Assembly: GCA_947444305.1 (NCBI GenBank)
Contig: CANEZP010000017.1
Coordinates: 1-64,000 of the forward strand
DNA: 64,000 bases
Direction: 5' to 3'
Source of the DNA: Pseudobdellovibrionaceae bacterium
GTDB lineage: Bacteria; Bdellovibrionota; Bdellovibrionia; Bdellovibrionales; UBA1609
Part shown: positions 1 through 8,733 of the stretch, one piece after another
Position numbering within the stretch: position 1 is the stretch's first letter
How the letters are laid out: every line of letters starts with the position of its first letter
Notes under the pieces: model-generated
Told to the model about the DNA's origin: nothing
Seen by the model: only the letters and a program-made list of their open reading frames with translations
Databases searched by the model: none
Position numbers and translations under genes: made by a program

Positions 1-144
1 ACGGTGGATCCGGTTTAATCGCACGACGTCGCCCAAAAAATCGATTTGGTAAAGAGTCGTGATTTGGGGATTCAACGCCGCAAGAAAAAGCCCGCGCTCG
101 GCCCCGACGGCAATCGCAACCCCCGGGGCCGCGTGCCCGAACCG
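1..144 (-). other. Possible 5' part of a minus-strand gene cut by the window edge
   Basis: Read from 144 down to 1 on the minus strand, one frame is open and gives protein-like sequence (AAPGVAIAVGAERGLFLAAL, then NPQITTLYQIDFLGDVVRLN), in the style of a beta-propeller repeat. A stop codon lies just upstream at 145-147. No ATG lies in the frame; TTG (73-75) and GTG (22-24) are the only common alternative starts. It may be the start of a gene lying to the left, a remnant, or chance. Confidence 0.25.
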
Positions 145-203
145 CTAGCGGCGGGCAAGCCTAGACTTTCAACTCGGGCGGCTTACGCTTAGAATGATCA
201 TTC

Positions 204-1295
204 ATGCGTAATAAGACTTTGCTCACGAGCCTATTTCTAATTTCGATAATTCATTCGGCCGTCTACGCACAGGATAGAGCGGAGGACGTCGAAGGCACCG
301 GCACGGATCAAGGCAATCCTTCGGCCCTCGCCCCCGCGCCAAAAAACACACTCGAAATGATCAAGTCCGCGGGCTTCGCGCGAAACGCGACCCCGCAGGT
401 GCTGGTGAACGGCTGCACGAAAAGCAGCACGTTCCAAACCATCTACGGCAAACCTCCGGCACCCGGTTGCAACAAAAAGTTAAAAATGGGCGAACCTTTG
501 TTGGGCGTGATGGAAAAAAGGTTTCCGCAATGCTTAAAGGTCGCCAGCGGCGTGACCGGTACCATCGAGAGCGGGCGAATCTTTCACTCGGGCGTTCAAG
601 GAGATCCGGCTCACCAAAAAGGCGGATCACTCCATAATCTAGGTTTAGCGATCGACGCGAGCGCCATCGAGGTCGGCGGCACTCTTTACAACTACGCCGA
701 CAAATCCCCGGCCAGCGCCTCGTTCTTCAGTAAATTCCGCAAATGCTGGGGCAACGCCGTAAACGAAGAGCGCAAAGGATGTTTAAGAGATAGCAAAAGC
801 GGCAACGCGCCCGGCACCGTCGGCGATGAAGACTCACGCCACAAATATCACCTGCATTTATCGGTACCTCTGTGCCCGGATAAAGCGCGGGCGCTCGGCA
901 TCAAGCGTGCGTTCATTGAAGCCGTCCTCGGCGCAGAAGCTTTCGCGAGCGAACCGGCTAGTAACGCGGAAGAAGATTCGGTTAAATCTGAACCGACCCG
1001 TTACCAGAGCATTAATCTAAAAAACGGTGCGATCGCACGCATCAAGCAAGAAGACACCGGTGGAGAACCGGTCAGCGTGAACGCCATAGTCGCGGTCGAG
1101 CTCAAATGCGCCGGTGAGGAAAGCTTCAAAGCGCTCTCGACTGAAATCGAAGTCTGCGCCTTCGATCTCGCGAAATACAAAGCAGACGCCAACGCTCTCG
1201 TTCTTCAATATAGAACCTCGGTTATGATCGACGGCGTTTTAGCTTGCCGGAAATCCGTCAAGAAAAGCATTCCCATCAGCTGCCCGCGGCGCTAA
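204..1295 (+). CDS. Secreted M15-like (D-Ala-D-Ala carboxypeptidase/extensin-like fold) peptidase
   Basis: The 363-residue product has a clear Sec signal peptide (about residues 1-22, ending VYA). The central region carries the zinc-binding pattern of the M15/extensin-like fold: HNLGLAID (His144, Asp151) followed by HLH (His216, His218). The family cleaves peptide bonds in peptidoglycan stem peptides, so a periplasmic or extracellular cell-wall hydrolase is the likely role. Six or more cysteines suggest disulfides. The C-terminal ~110 residues (from about 255) form an extra region with two Cys that I cannot assign. The fold call is good; the substrate is inferred. A PPOX-family gene follows 19 nt downstream. 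Confidence 0.72.
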   Translation: MRNKTLLTSLFLISIIHSAVYAQDRAEDVEGTGTDQGNPSALAPAPKNTLEMIKSAGFARNATPQVLVNGCTKSSTFQTIYGKPPAPGCNKKLKMGEPLLGVMEKRFPQCLKVASGVTGTIESGRIFHSGVQGDPAHQKGGSLHNLGLAIDASAIEVGGTLYNYADKSPASASFFSKFRKCWGNAVNEERKGCLRDSKSGNAPGTVGDEDSRHKYHLHLSVPLCPDKARALGIKRAFIEAVLGAEAFASEPASNAEEDSVKSEPTRYQSINLKNGAIARIKQEDTGGEPVSVNAIVAVELKCAGEESFKALSTEIEVCAFDLAKYKADANALVLQYRTSVMIDGVLACRKSVKKSIPISCPRR

Positions 1296-1314
1296 ACGGA
1301 TACCAAGGAGCAAC

Positions 1315-1929
1315 ATGGGCCATAAATTTGCCGATCTCGCCTTCACGGAAGCCGTCAAAGAAGTTCAAGCGCTCATGGGTAGCCGCAAAGCGTATGCACG
1401 TGCGGAAGCCGGTCCGGAAACCCACCACGAACTCACGGAGGATGAACACGATTTTCTTTCGGCAAGAGATTCGTTCTACATCGCGAGCGTTTCGGAAACC
1501 GGTTGGCCCTACGTGCAACATCGCGGCGGCCCGAAGGGATTCGTTAAGGCCCTTTCGGGAAACCGAATCGGCTTTCACGACTTCGGCGGCAACCGGCAGT
1601 ACGTCACGGTCGGTAACTTAAAGAACAATCAGCGTGTGGCGCTTATCCTTGTCGACTATCCGAACCAAGCGCGCTTAAAGATCTTGGGCACGGTGCGTTT
1701 GATCGACGCGGCTTCTGATCCGAAGCTGATGCAAGAGTTAGAAAACAAAGAGTACGAAGCTAAGGTCGAGCGTGCGTTCATCATCCAAGTCGAAGCCTAC
1801 GACTGGAATTGCCCGCAACACATCACGCCCCGATGGACATCGGATGAAATCGCGAAAGCGGTCTTACCTTTACAGGATAAAATAAAAAACCTTGAACAGG
1901 AACTGGCCGCCCTGCGCGAGAAGGTCTAA
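1315..1929 (+). CDS. Pyridoxamine 5'-phosphate oxidase-related FMN-binding protein
   Basis: A 204-residue cytoplasmic protein with the split-barrel pattern of the PPOX superfamily: FLSARDSFYIASVSETGWPY, then a conserved RGGPKGF segment, and a second strand pair around VALILVDYPNQARLKILG. Members bind FMN or F420 and reduce or oxidise small molecules; many are stress proteins. No PLP-specific C-terminal motif is visible, so it is not called a true PdxH. The last ~20 residues are a Leu/Glu-rich helix. A ribosome site (AAGGAG) precedes the ATG. Its TAA overlaps the stop codon of the convergent POTRA gene. Confidence 0.8.
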   Translation: MGHKFADLAFTEAVKEVQALMGSRKAYARAEAGPETHHELTEDEHDFLSARDSFYIASVSETGWPYVQHRGGPKGFVKALSGNRIGFHDFGGNRQYVTVGNLKNNQRVALILVDYPNQARLKILGTVRLIDAASDPKLMQELENKEYEAKVERAFIIQVEAYDWNCPQHITPRWTSDEIAKAVLPLQDKIKNLEQELAALREKV

Positions 1930-2498
1930 GGATTCTTGCGGGCCAATTCGAAAATGACGTCGACTTCCCCATCGGCTTCGCGAATTTTTGTTCGGGGCAG
2001 CGGGAAATGTTTTGGGCCGCATTTCTTCTCAAGTGTCTGCAGATCTTCTTGGAGCGTGCGGTAGTTAAAGATTGGATTGTTAGAGAGATGAGTGATCGCG
2101 AGAAGCTCCTTCTCGGTCAACGGCCATTCACCGGCGAAGCTGACCTTACCGACCCGAAAGCGCCGGCCTTCGTTTAGATTAAAAGTTATACGGAAGGTCC
2201 TTTCGCCGTCCGAAGAGGTGACGATCGGTGGCGCGATTTTGATCGCAACGTAACCTTCCGAGAGGTAGAAAAGGTTCAGCTTCTCGACTTCAACTTTAAG
2301 CTTGTCCTTAACTTGCTTTACAACAACAACATCACCTTCTTGAATGGCTAGCTGTTGCTTAAGCTGTTCCGAAGTAAACGCGTGGTTCGCGGTAAACGCA
2401 ATCTCACCGATCGGACGCAGTTGCTCCGCCCGCGCGTTACCGGATTGGAATAAACATGTCGCCGTGGCGAACACAAAAATCAAAATTGAATTCGGCAC
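1926..2498 (-). CDS. Exported POTRA-domain protein without a barrel
   Basis: A 190-residue protein with a signal peptide (to about residue 24). Two POTRA-like units follow: residues ~28-110 (IGEIAFTANHAFTSEQL, then LSEGYVAIKI) and ~115-188 (FRVGKVSFAGEWPLTEKEL). POTRA domains normally chaperone substrates in front of BamA/Omp85/TpsB barrels, but the gene stops after the second unit and no barrel gene is adjacent. The start is GTG, preceded by a strong AAGGAGG. It could be a periplasmic partner of an Omp85 protein encoded elsewhere, or a truncated BamA-family protein. It converges on the PPOX gene, sharing stop-codon bases. Confidence 0.72.
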   Translation of the reverse strand: MPNSILIFVFATATCLFQSGNARAEQLRPIGEIAFTANHAFTSEQLKQQLAIQEGDVVVVKQVKDKLKVEVEKLNLFYLSEGYVAIKIAPPIVTSSDGERTFRITFNLNEGRRFRVGKVSFAGEWPLTEKELLAITHLSNNPIFNYRTLQEDLQTLEKKCGPKHFPLPRTKIREADGEVDVIFELARKNP

Positions 2499-2563
2499 CT
2501 AACCTCCTTGATTGATCAAGATTAGGCGCGGGCCGTTGAACTAAGATGAAAACAAAATTAAAT

Positions 2564-2594
2564 CCGGCGCTTCCCCCAAGGCCAGGGAAGCGCC
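2564..2594 (-). terminator. Rho-independent terminator after the AAA+ gene
   Basis: A perfect 10-bp stem, GGCGCTTCCC (2566-2575) with GGGAAGCGCC (2585-2594), and a 9-nt loop lie 2 nt beyond the stop codon of the 2596-4608 gene. Read on the minus strand the stem is followed by a U-rich run (GGATTTAATTTTGTTTTC). This separates the AAA+ gene from the POTRA gene. Confidence 0.85.
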
Positions 2595-2595
2595 T

Positions 2596-4608
2596 TCAGT
2601 CCTCGCCCGTCAGATCTGCGAGGCAATCGCCTTGTTTGAGGTTGGCTAGTAATTCGTGATGATCGCCCGCTAAGTGCTGCTCGAACATTGCTAATAGGTC
2701 TTTGCGGGCGATGGTTGCGGTGTGTGAGAGATGCGCCGCCAAGGCTTCGAGCAAAGCCTTTTGCTCGCCTAGGACAGTCATGTTCTCGGCGTCGGCCGCG
2801 GCCAAAAGTTTTTCTTGATCGCAGGCGTCTTCGATTTGGAAATGCTCCTTCGTGTTGAAGGCCGTTGAACATTTGAGATCCGACGACTGCGAAATATGTG
2901 AGCCCATGCCCCAGTTCTGGACCATTCGTCCCGACAGTTCGGTCGCGTACTGAATATCGGGACCGACCGCCGAGGATACGTTGTCGGCGCCGTAAATTAT
3001 CGATTCGGCCGCACGCCCCGCGAGCAGCGTTCTTAACTGCGACTCGTAATCTTTTTGACCGGGCAACGCGGGCCAAGCAAAGCGTGCGAAGCCGGTGGCG
3101 AGGGAGCTATCGGCTTTCGAATAAATAGCGGTGGGCAAACGCCTCAGCGCGAACGCACCTGAGATGACGGTTCCCGCCACGCGGTAAGCGATGCGCCGCT
3201 GGCGCTCGGAATACTCCACCTTGAGACGGTCGCCGGCGCGAAGTTCAACGGGAGTTTGGTAGTTGAACACCTCGCCGCCCGCTCCGGTCAAACCGGTCGC
3301 TAAAATTTTGGGACCATCGATCACGTCGACGAAAATTTTTGCGACCGGCTGATCCTTGGTGATGGCTTGAACGAGCCATTCGGACAGCCTCGCGGCCACG
3401 ACTTCGCCTAAAGTCGATAGCACCGGTCGTGCGCCTTGTGATGGGATGACACCTTCGTCGTAAATCAAGTTTACGACCGCTTCGCTGAACTCAATTTTTG
3501 CGCCGACCTCTGCCTCGGCAAAATGGGCGAGGCGTTTCAGTTCATTGCGGATGAGGAGCCGGAAGCCTTCGCCCGAGAAGCTGGGGTAGATGACGTGGAT
3601 ATTACCTAAACGGGCTATCTGTTCTAAACGAAAACGTGCGGAGAGCGCACGTTTGATGTGCCCGAGTCGTACCGTCCGTGAGCTTTCGTAAAATTCGTCG
3701 GCCGACATCAGCGTAGGATCCATCTGCGAAACGTTACTGTAGGCTTCGTCCAAATTGCCGGAAACGAATATGAGTGAGCGCTTAAAATTTACCGGTTTTT
3801 CAAAAGGCATTTCGGCTTCGAAGCGAGGAAGAATCGAGGCGGCAAAAGCCGCGCGGTCTTTTTTCTTAACGTCGTTGCCTAATTTAAGTTGTAGTTCCTC
3901 ATACGTCATCTTTGGGAACAAGAAACGATGCACGTTCCGCATCTCGGCGTCACCTAGGTAACCGTTCGAAGACATGATGCCCGTATTCTCAACGATGGAT
4001 TTCAAACTTTGGAAAAGCTCTTTTTTGCCGATCGGGATCGGTACGATGCCGTCGCTGAGTAATTGGAAGATGGGGCGCAACCCAGGCCGGTCAATCTCGA
4101 AACCTTGTTCGTGAATTGTGCGGCCCGTGTGAAATTCGTCGAGATTCCAAACCATCGGCCGCCCGTCCATCGCCGAAAACCGGTAGACCGCCGCGAGCCC
4201 CGACGTGTTGCCGTCCCGCGAATTTCCCGAGACTTCGCCGATATCGACTTCGCCGTAAGCGTGTCTAAATTCGATCAGGTCAATCAAACGGCGGATCAAA
4301 CTTGTTTTGCCTACGCCGGTCATTCCCCAAAGGTTGATGATGAGCGGCCGTTCCTGCGCTTCCGGCAAGAGGTACCAGGTTGAAATCGTGTCGATCACGC
4401 GATCTATCTGAGGATCGATGCCGACAAATTCTTCTTTGAGGATCCGTCGGGCGTTTTGAAGTTTCACTTGCTTGGCCGCGAGTTCCGACGATCGGCCGGT
4501 CCGAGGCGAGAGCGGTTTCGGCACCCAATTCCAGATGGCGTGAGCCGGGAGATTTGTAAAAATCGTGGTCAGCACCATGGTCCAACAGATCAGACTTGCC
4601 TTGCGCAT
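2596..4608 (-). CDS. Exported Clp-like AAA+ ATPase fused to an inactive FtsH-type (M41) peptidase domain
   Basis: A 670-residue protein that begins with a Sec-type signal sequence (about residues 1-24, ending PAHA). Residues ~55-410 are a Clp/AAA_2-type module: Walker A GMTGVGKT (95-102), Walker B with Asp157-Glu158, sensor-1 Asn285 and sensor-2 GAR (392-394). Residues ~460-650 resemble the FtsH M41 domain: IAYRVAGT lines up with IAYHEAGH, so both zinc His and the catalytic Glu are replaced (Arg476, Val477, Thr480), while the third-ligand Asp551 (GPDIQYAT) and the GRAAESIIYG segment remain. Clp ATPase plus M41 is not a standard pairing. An ATP-driven unfoldase that binds but does not cut is a possible role, yet its apparent export is hard to square with ATP supply. 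A terminator follows the gene. Confidence 0.78.
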   Translation of the reverse strand: MRKASLICWTMVLTTIFTNLPAHAIWNWVPKPLSPRTGRSSELAAKQVKLQNARRILKEEFVGIDPQIDRVIDTISTWYLLPEAQERPLIINLWGMTGVGKTSLIRRLIDLIEFRHAYGEVDIGEVSGNSRDGNTSGLAAVYRFSAMDGRPMVWNLDEFHTGRTIHEQGFEIDRPGLRPIFQLLSDGIVPIPIGKKELFQSLKSIVENTGIMSSNGYLGDAEMRNVHRFLFPKMTYEELQLKLGNDVKKKDRAAFAASILPRFEAEMPFEKPVNFKRSLIFVSGNLDEAYSNVSQMDPTLMSADEFYESSRTVRLGHIKRALSARFRLEQIARLGNIHVIYPSFSGEGFRLLIRNELKRLAHFAEAEVGAKIEFSEAVVNLIYDEGVIPSQGARPVLSTLGEVVAARLSEWLVQAITKDQPVAKIFVDVIDGPKILATGLTGAGGEVFNYQTPVELRAGDRLKVEYSERQRRIAYRVAGTVISGAFALRRLPTAIYSKADSSLATGFARFAWPALPGQKDYESQLRTLLAGRAAESIIYGADNVSSAVGPDIQYATELSGRMVQNWGMGSHISQSSDLKCSTAFNTKEHFQIEDACDQEKLLAAADAENMTVLGEQKALLEALAAHLSHTATIARKDLLAMFEQHLAGDHHELLANLKQGDCLADLTGED

Positions 4609-4718
4609 TTTGCCTCGCTTTGGTTAAGCGTTAGCAATGCCCAAGGGGCACGGAGACTGTCGAGGGAATAGATTGCACTCGCGCGATACTAGCGCAGCGC
4701 GCGGCGCTCCCGCCGCGA

Positions 4719-5519
4719 TTAATTCGAGATAAAATAATTCGGTACGGGAATAAATCCACCGTTCGCATCGCACGATCCCGTTGGATTGTAAGGCCGGATC
4801 ATCATGCGCAATGCAATCTCGTGGGCGGGTCCTTGAAAATATTGAAGACTTAGATCTCGTTTTTCATCGACGTTTAGGTTGATGCCGCCCGTTTGGCATT
4901 TCCACTGCGGCGAGTGGTAGCCATCGGCATTGAGCACCTCTTGCCCGTCGATTTTTAAAATGGCGCCGTCATCGATGAAGAACGCAAATTGGTAGAGGCC
5001 CGCGGCGTAAGGCGGCCGGAGCGTAAAGTAACCTTCGAGGTCAAACGCGAACCACTCCGTCACGGGCCGGCCGCTCGGGCCGCTCAACAAAGTTCCGTCG
5101 GAGAGCGGAAAGCCTTCCGTAAAGCTGCGGGTTGGAACATCGAAGTTCGTCATCTGGATTTGTTGCGACAAACGTACGCCTTGATTCATGATGTAAGAGA
5201 TTTGAATCTCGGGCCCGGCGTAGCCGTTCTCCAAAACGTAGATGTCACCCTTAAGGCCCGAACCCGGATTCGCGCAGCCGATCACAACGTCGGAGTCGGG
5301 ATTCGCTAACGAAGCACAAAGGAGATTTGTAGGAGCGTTGGTAGGTCCCGCGGGTATGGCCGGTATTGCTGGAATGTTGCTGCCGCCGCCACTCGCCGAT
5401 GAGCCGCCGGTGCCGCGCGCGTCCACGAGCGGGAGGCTTTCGGATCCGGAAGATGAACAGCCCGCCGCCGTGATAGTTACTACGGCCAGGATCAGATGCG
5501 AAATCACAATACTTTTCAT
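4719..5519 (-). CDS. Lipoprotein with a PA14/GLEYA-like domain
   Basis: The 266-residue product has a lipoprotein signal peptide with lipobox TAAGC (Cys at about residue 21), then a Ser/Gly/Pro-rich linker with an IPAIPAIPAG repeat. Residues ~150-260 look like a PA14-type beta-barrel: WFAFDLEGYFTLRPPYAAGL, then FAFFIDDGAILKIDGQEV, the usual DDG core of PA14 domains. PA14 domains bind carbohydrate in many surface proteins. A surface-anchored glycan-binding role is inferred. Unlike toxins or glycosidases it carries no other catalytic domain. Confidence 0.68.
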   Translation of the reverse strand: MKSIVISHLILAVVTITAAGCSSSGSESLPLVDARGTGGSSASGGGSNIPAIPAIPAGPTNAPTNLLCASLANPDSDVVIGCANPGSGLKGDIYVLENGYAGPEIQISYIMNQGVRLSQQIQMTNFDVPTRSFTEGFPLSDGTLLSGPSGRPVTEWFAFDLEGYFTLRPPYAAGLYQFAFFIDDGAILKIDGQEVLNADGYHSPQWKCQTGGINLNVDEKRDLSLQYFQGPAHEIALRMMIRPYNPTGSCDANGGFIPVPNYFISN

Positions 5520-5659
5520 CTTCGTGCCTCGAAATTAGATTTAAGCAAAAATCTCAGTTTAAGTTCGTGCAAACCGGCAGCCCGGAAAGGCGGGCTCCTG
5601 GTACGATTAAAGTTTCGAGAAGTGTTTAAACGTTTTCGGGTCGACACTTTCGGCGGGAT

Positions 5660-6802
5660 TTATTGGCCGAGGGCTCCAAGAATTCGCATGGGCCACCGCT
5701 GCGGGTGTTGGTAAAGTTCTGTGGTCGCGGGGTCGCGGTACCATTTCATTTCAGGCACGTAGACCGTTTCTAAATCTTTGAGATAATCTTGCTTCCAAAT
5801 TTGATGTTTCGGATCGTGCGCTACGTACACGGTGAAACTGCGACCGCGATCAAAGCCGGCTTTAAAAAAACTTAACATCCGTTCGTAGGCCGCATCAGGT
5901 AGTGAGTTGAAATAGTAATAATGATCGGCCGCGGGCAGATCCTCGAATTCTAAATCACTTTGCCGAAAAACGATTCGGTCTAGGCCGAATCTTTGGGCCC
6001 AAGCTTGCGCAATCTTTAAGCGACCTTCGTTGATTTCGAGACCGGTGAAGCGAATCGAGGGGTGCATCGCGGCGATGAAAGCCCCGACCCGGCCGACGCC
6101 CGAACCGATATCAACGAGCGACTCACCGGGCACAAAAAACTTAGGTCGTAGAAGATGCGTAAGCCAGCCGTAGTTCGACCACAAAAATTCGGGCTCACCA
6201 CCCAACGCCATTTTTTGATCCGCTTGGGTTTCGGATGTGGGCACTTCACCGAAGATGGCCCGCTCGGACCGGGCGGCGTCCACCGAATTGATCCCGAGGA
6301 GCGGATCTAAAGCGTAGACCGAAATAAGGATGTTTTCGACGACGCGATCATCCAGCACGTACCGCCGGAACAAACGCGTCCGTTCGGCCCAAGGAATATC
6401 GCGTTCGACCAACTCTCGTCCGAGCAGGTCGATGAAATCGTAATCGTTGTGGAAAAAAAATAATTTCGTCGTGGGCATCTCATGGCCGAGTGCCGCGCTA
6501 ATCTCTTTCAACGATGCGGGATCACGATCGTAAGGCACGAAGAGGCGCCAGCCTTCCGCCAAAATGAACAGATGCTTAACGATTTCCTCGGTCGGGATAT
6601 GCGCGGCAAAATTCGCGTCTTGTTTTTGTTTCGCGGCGAGTGCGTCGCGGAGTTGTATCACCTTTACCGCGTTCCGCACGTGGGGCCTAAGAACGGACAA
6701 ATCAAAAAGACAATCTTGCGAGGCGAAGGACGACGCCGTAAAAAAGGTGACGATCACCAGGAGAACTCGTTGTGAAGTTGCCGTAAGTAATTTGCTTTTC
6801 AT
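5660..6802 (-). CDS. Class I SAM-dependent methyltransferase with a signal peptide
   Basis: A 380-residue protein starting with a Sec signal (MKSKLLTATSQRVLLVIVTF, ending SFAS, about residue 28). The second half holds a complete Rossmann methyltransferase site: motif I LVDIGSGVGRVGAFIAA, acidic motif II FTGLEIN, and DHYYYFNSLPD as motif IV. The arrangement recalls DOT1-like or general Methyltransf_25 enzymes. The N-terminal ~170 residues are unassigned. SAM is not expected outside the cytoplasm, so either the protein is delivered elsewhere or the signal acts as a membrane anchor. The target is unknown. Confidence 0.7.
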   Translation of the reverse strand: MKSKLLTATSQRVLLVIVTFFTASSFASQDCLFDLSVLRPHVRNAVKVIQLRDALAAKQKQDANFAAHIPTEEIVKHLFILAEGWRLFVPYDRDPASLKEISAALGHEMPTTKLFFFHNDYDFIDLLGRELVERDIPWAERTRLFRRYVLDDRVVENILISVYALDPLLGINSVDAARSERAIFGEVPTSETQADQKMALGGEPEFLWSNYGWLTHLLRPKFFVPGESLVDIGSGVGRVGAFIAAMHPSIRFTGLEINEGRLKIAQAWAQRFGLDRIVFRQSDLEFEDLPAADHYYYFNSLPDAAYERMLSFFKAGFDRGRSFTVYVAHDPKHQIWKQDYLKDLETVYVPEMKWYRDPATTELYQHPQRWPMRILGALGQ

Positions 6803-6889
6803 GCGGGTCGTAGGAATCAGCTACGACATCGCCGGCCAGGCATCAATGGAATAGGGCCTCGAGTCGGGTAACCCGTAAAATTTATAAGC

Positions 6890-8266
6890 CTAACGCGTTT
6901 TCTGGCTAAGTACGTCCTGTACCCACGCATCAACTTTTGGCTGCACCTGGGCCGCTAACGGGTCTTGGCTGGTCGAACCGGCACAGTGCCCGCCCTGAGT
7001 GAGTTCAATCACTTCGACGTTCGACGATTTATCCGCCATTCGAGCCGGTGGCGCTAAATCCGCGAACGGATCGAGCTGACCATCGATGAACATGAAATGA
7101 CCGATGCGCTGTGATGCGAGCGATTCGAGGTACTCCGCACGAAATTCGGTGCGGAACTTATTTTGAAACTTCGTGATGCCGAATTGCTTCCGACAAACTT
7201 CGTCGAAATAATTTTGGTTCAAACTTTTTGGGCGAAGTGAATTCGGGCCTGCGCCGTCCGCGGGGAAAATGTTGATCTCCGTACAAGCTTGGTAAATGAA
7301 CTGCCGGTAACCCGCACCCGATTCTTTATTCCACGGATGGTTGGCGTCGACGAAGCGCGCACCTTCCAGCGTCAACTGCGAAGCGTCGGCGTCGGAGATG
7401 AGCTGGAGTTGTTGGGCTAAAGCTTTTGTGGGTTCGCGCTGTTTTATCTTTTCGCACATCACATCCGACAAACCATATTGGGCGGCCATGGTGAACGCCG
7501 TATAGTACGCGTCGAGGATCGCGCGCGCGTCGATCTCCGCGGGCATTCCGAGCTCTTCGCGCAAGCGCGCGGCCTTGGGTGAATCTTTGATGTCATTTTC
7601 TACGCGCTTCAAAAATTTTCGTGCATCCGAATAACACGCTTTGCCCAAGGCTTCTTCGATTCGCCCGTCGGGCCGGTACGGTTTATTGCTCATCACCCCG
7701 GCCGAATAAGACAAAGCCCCGCTTACCGTGTGCGGATTCGCGTTTCGGTAAAGCGCGGCCAGGGTCCCTGGATACGAACAGCCCGTGGCCAGCCACTTTC
7801 CTTTCAGACCGAACATTTTCTGCAAATCAGTTTGGGCCTTCGCCGCGTCGGCAAGCGCTTCTCGTACGCTGAGGTAGCCTAAGTTTTCCGCCGTGAGCTG
7901 ATCGAACACTTTGCTTTCACCGTAATAACGATGCTCAAGCGTGACGAACAGAGCGCCGATCTTTCTGGCCGTTTCCGTCAAGGCGAGCGATTCCGCGGTG
8001 TCTTTATCGCAGGCCGCTTCGCCGCAGAAAACTAAAAAGACCGGCGCGTCGGTCCATGCCCCGGGCACAAACTTGGAATTAATGAACACGCGCTGGCTAA
8101 ATACACCGGTGTCATTTTTGAAGTGGCTGATCGGCTGGGTGATACGTATTTCGAAGTTCGAACTCGTTTGTTCGGAAGCGGGCTTACGGTCGCTGCGCGC
8201 GAACGAAATACAGCCGGCGAGAACAGAGGAAATCACAAGGGTTAAAACTAATTGAAGACGCATCAT
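6890..8266 (-). CDS. Lipoprotein serine peptidase of family S28 (prolyl carboxypeptidase type) or S37
   Basis: I place the start at ATG 8266 because AGGAG sits 5 nt upstream, giving 458 residues; longer in-frame starts lack such a site. The signal peptide ends in lipobox LAGC. Hallmarks of the S28 alpha/beta-hydrolase family are present: EHRYYGES, NLGYLSVREALAD, the nucleophile elbow GCSYPGTLAALYR, DGQLDPFADL for the acid and GGHCAG for the His. S28 enzymes cut after proline or remove terminal dipeptides. An outer-membrane- or surface-bound peptide-scavenging enzyme is likely. S37 (PS-10) is the alternative family. Confidence 0.8.
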   Translation of the reverse strand: MMRLQLVLTLVISSVLAGCISFARSDRKPASEQTSSNFEIRITQPISHFKNDTGVFSQRVFINSKFVPGAWTDAPVFLVFCGEAACDKDTAESLALTETARKIGALFVTLEHRYYGESKVFDQLTAENLGYLSVREALADAAKAQTDLQKMFGLKGKWLATGCSYPGTLAALYRNANPHTVSGALSYSAGVMSNKPYRPDGRIEEALGKACYSDARKFLKRVENDIKDSPKAARLREELGMPAEIDARAILDAYYTAFTMAAQYGLSDVMCEKIKQREPTKALAQQLQLISDADASQLTLEGARFVDANHPWNKESGAGYRQFIYQACTEINIFPADGAGPNSLRPKSLNQNYFDEVCRKQFGITKFQNKFRTEFRAEYLESLASQRIGHFMFIDGQLDPFADLAPPARMADKSSNVEVIELTQGGHCAGSTSQDPLAAQVQPKVDAWVQDVLSQKTR

Positions 8267-8733
8267 ACACACTCCTACCCAGATCATGCACACGCCCGCT
8301 TCGTGCGGCCAGGAAAAAACTTAAATATTGACCGTGTGTTTTAGGGCGCAATATCGTTTGTTATGTTGCAAACCATCGCCGCTCTCTTCGCTAAACACGG
8401 CGAAACAGTTTTATTCCGATCTTTAAAAATCAGGAGCGAAAGCGGTATTGTCCCGGCTGTCGGCCGGCGTGGATTTGTACGAGGCGGCTTACGAGCCCGG
8501 CGACGGAACTTGCGATCAACGATTCAAGAAAACGGCACTGAAAACTGAGCAGCAGAAACTTAAGGCGCTCGAACACCTCACGTCCATCCGCTATGATTCC
8601 ACCATGACGAAAGTGATCGCGATTTTTAGCGACGCATCACCGAATGAACTGGACGCGTACAAAGGCGCCGCGAAGAAGGCGTTCAAATTTAGAAACCCGT
8701 GACTCGTCCCTTGCGTAGTGAGAGACTGCGCGC
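8267..8733. other. Intergenic region upstream of cydAB
   Basis: About 470 bp between divergent genes. Two short plus-strand frames (8363-8548 and 8448-8702) have no convincing ribosome site and give arginine-rich or unpatterned products, so I do not call them. Promoters for the S28 lipoprotein gene (minus) and for cydAB (plus) must lie here, but I could not pick convincing -35/-10 pairs. Confidence 0.4.

Noticed and set aside
8363-8702. Two short frames upstream of cydA
   Set aside because: No ribosome site, arginine-rich or patternless translation, and overlap with each other.
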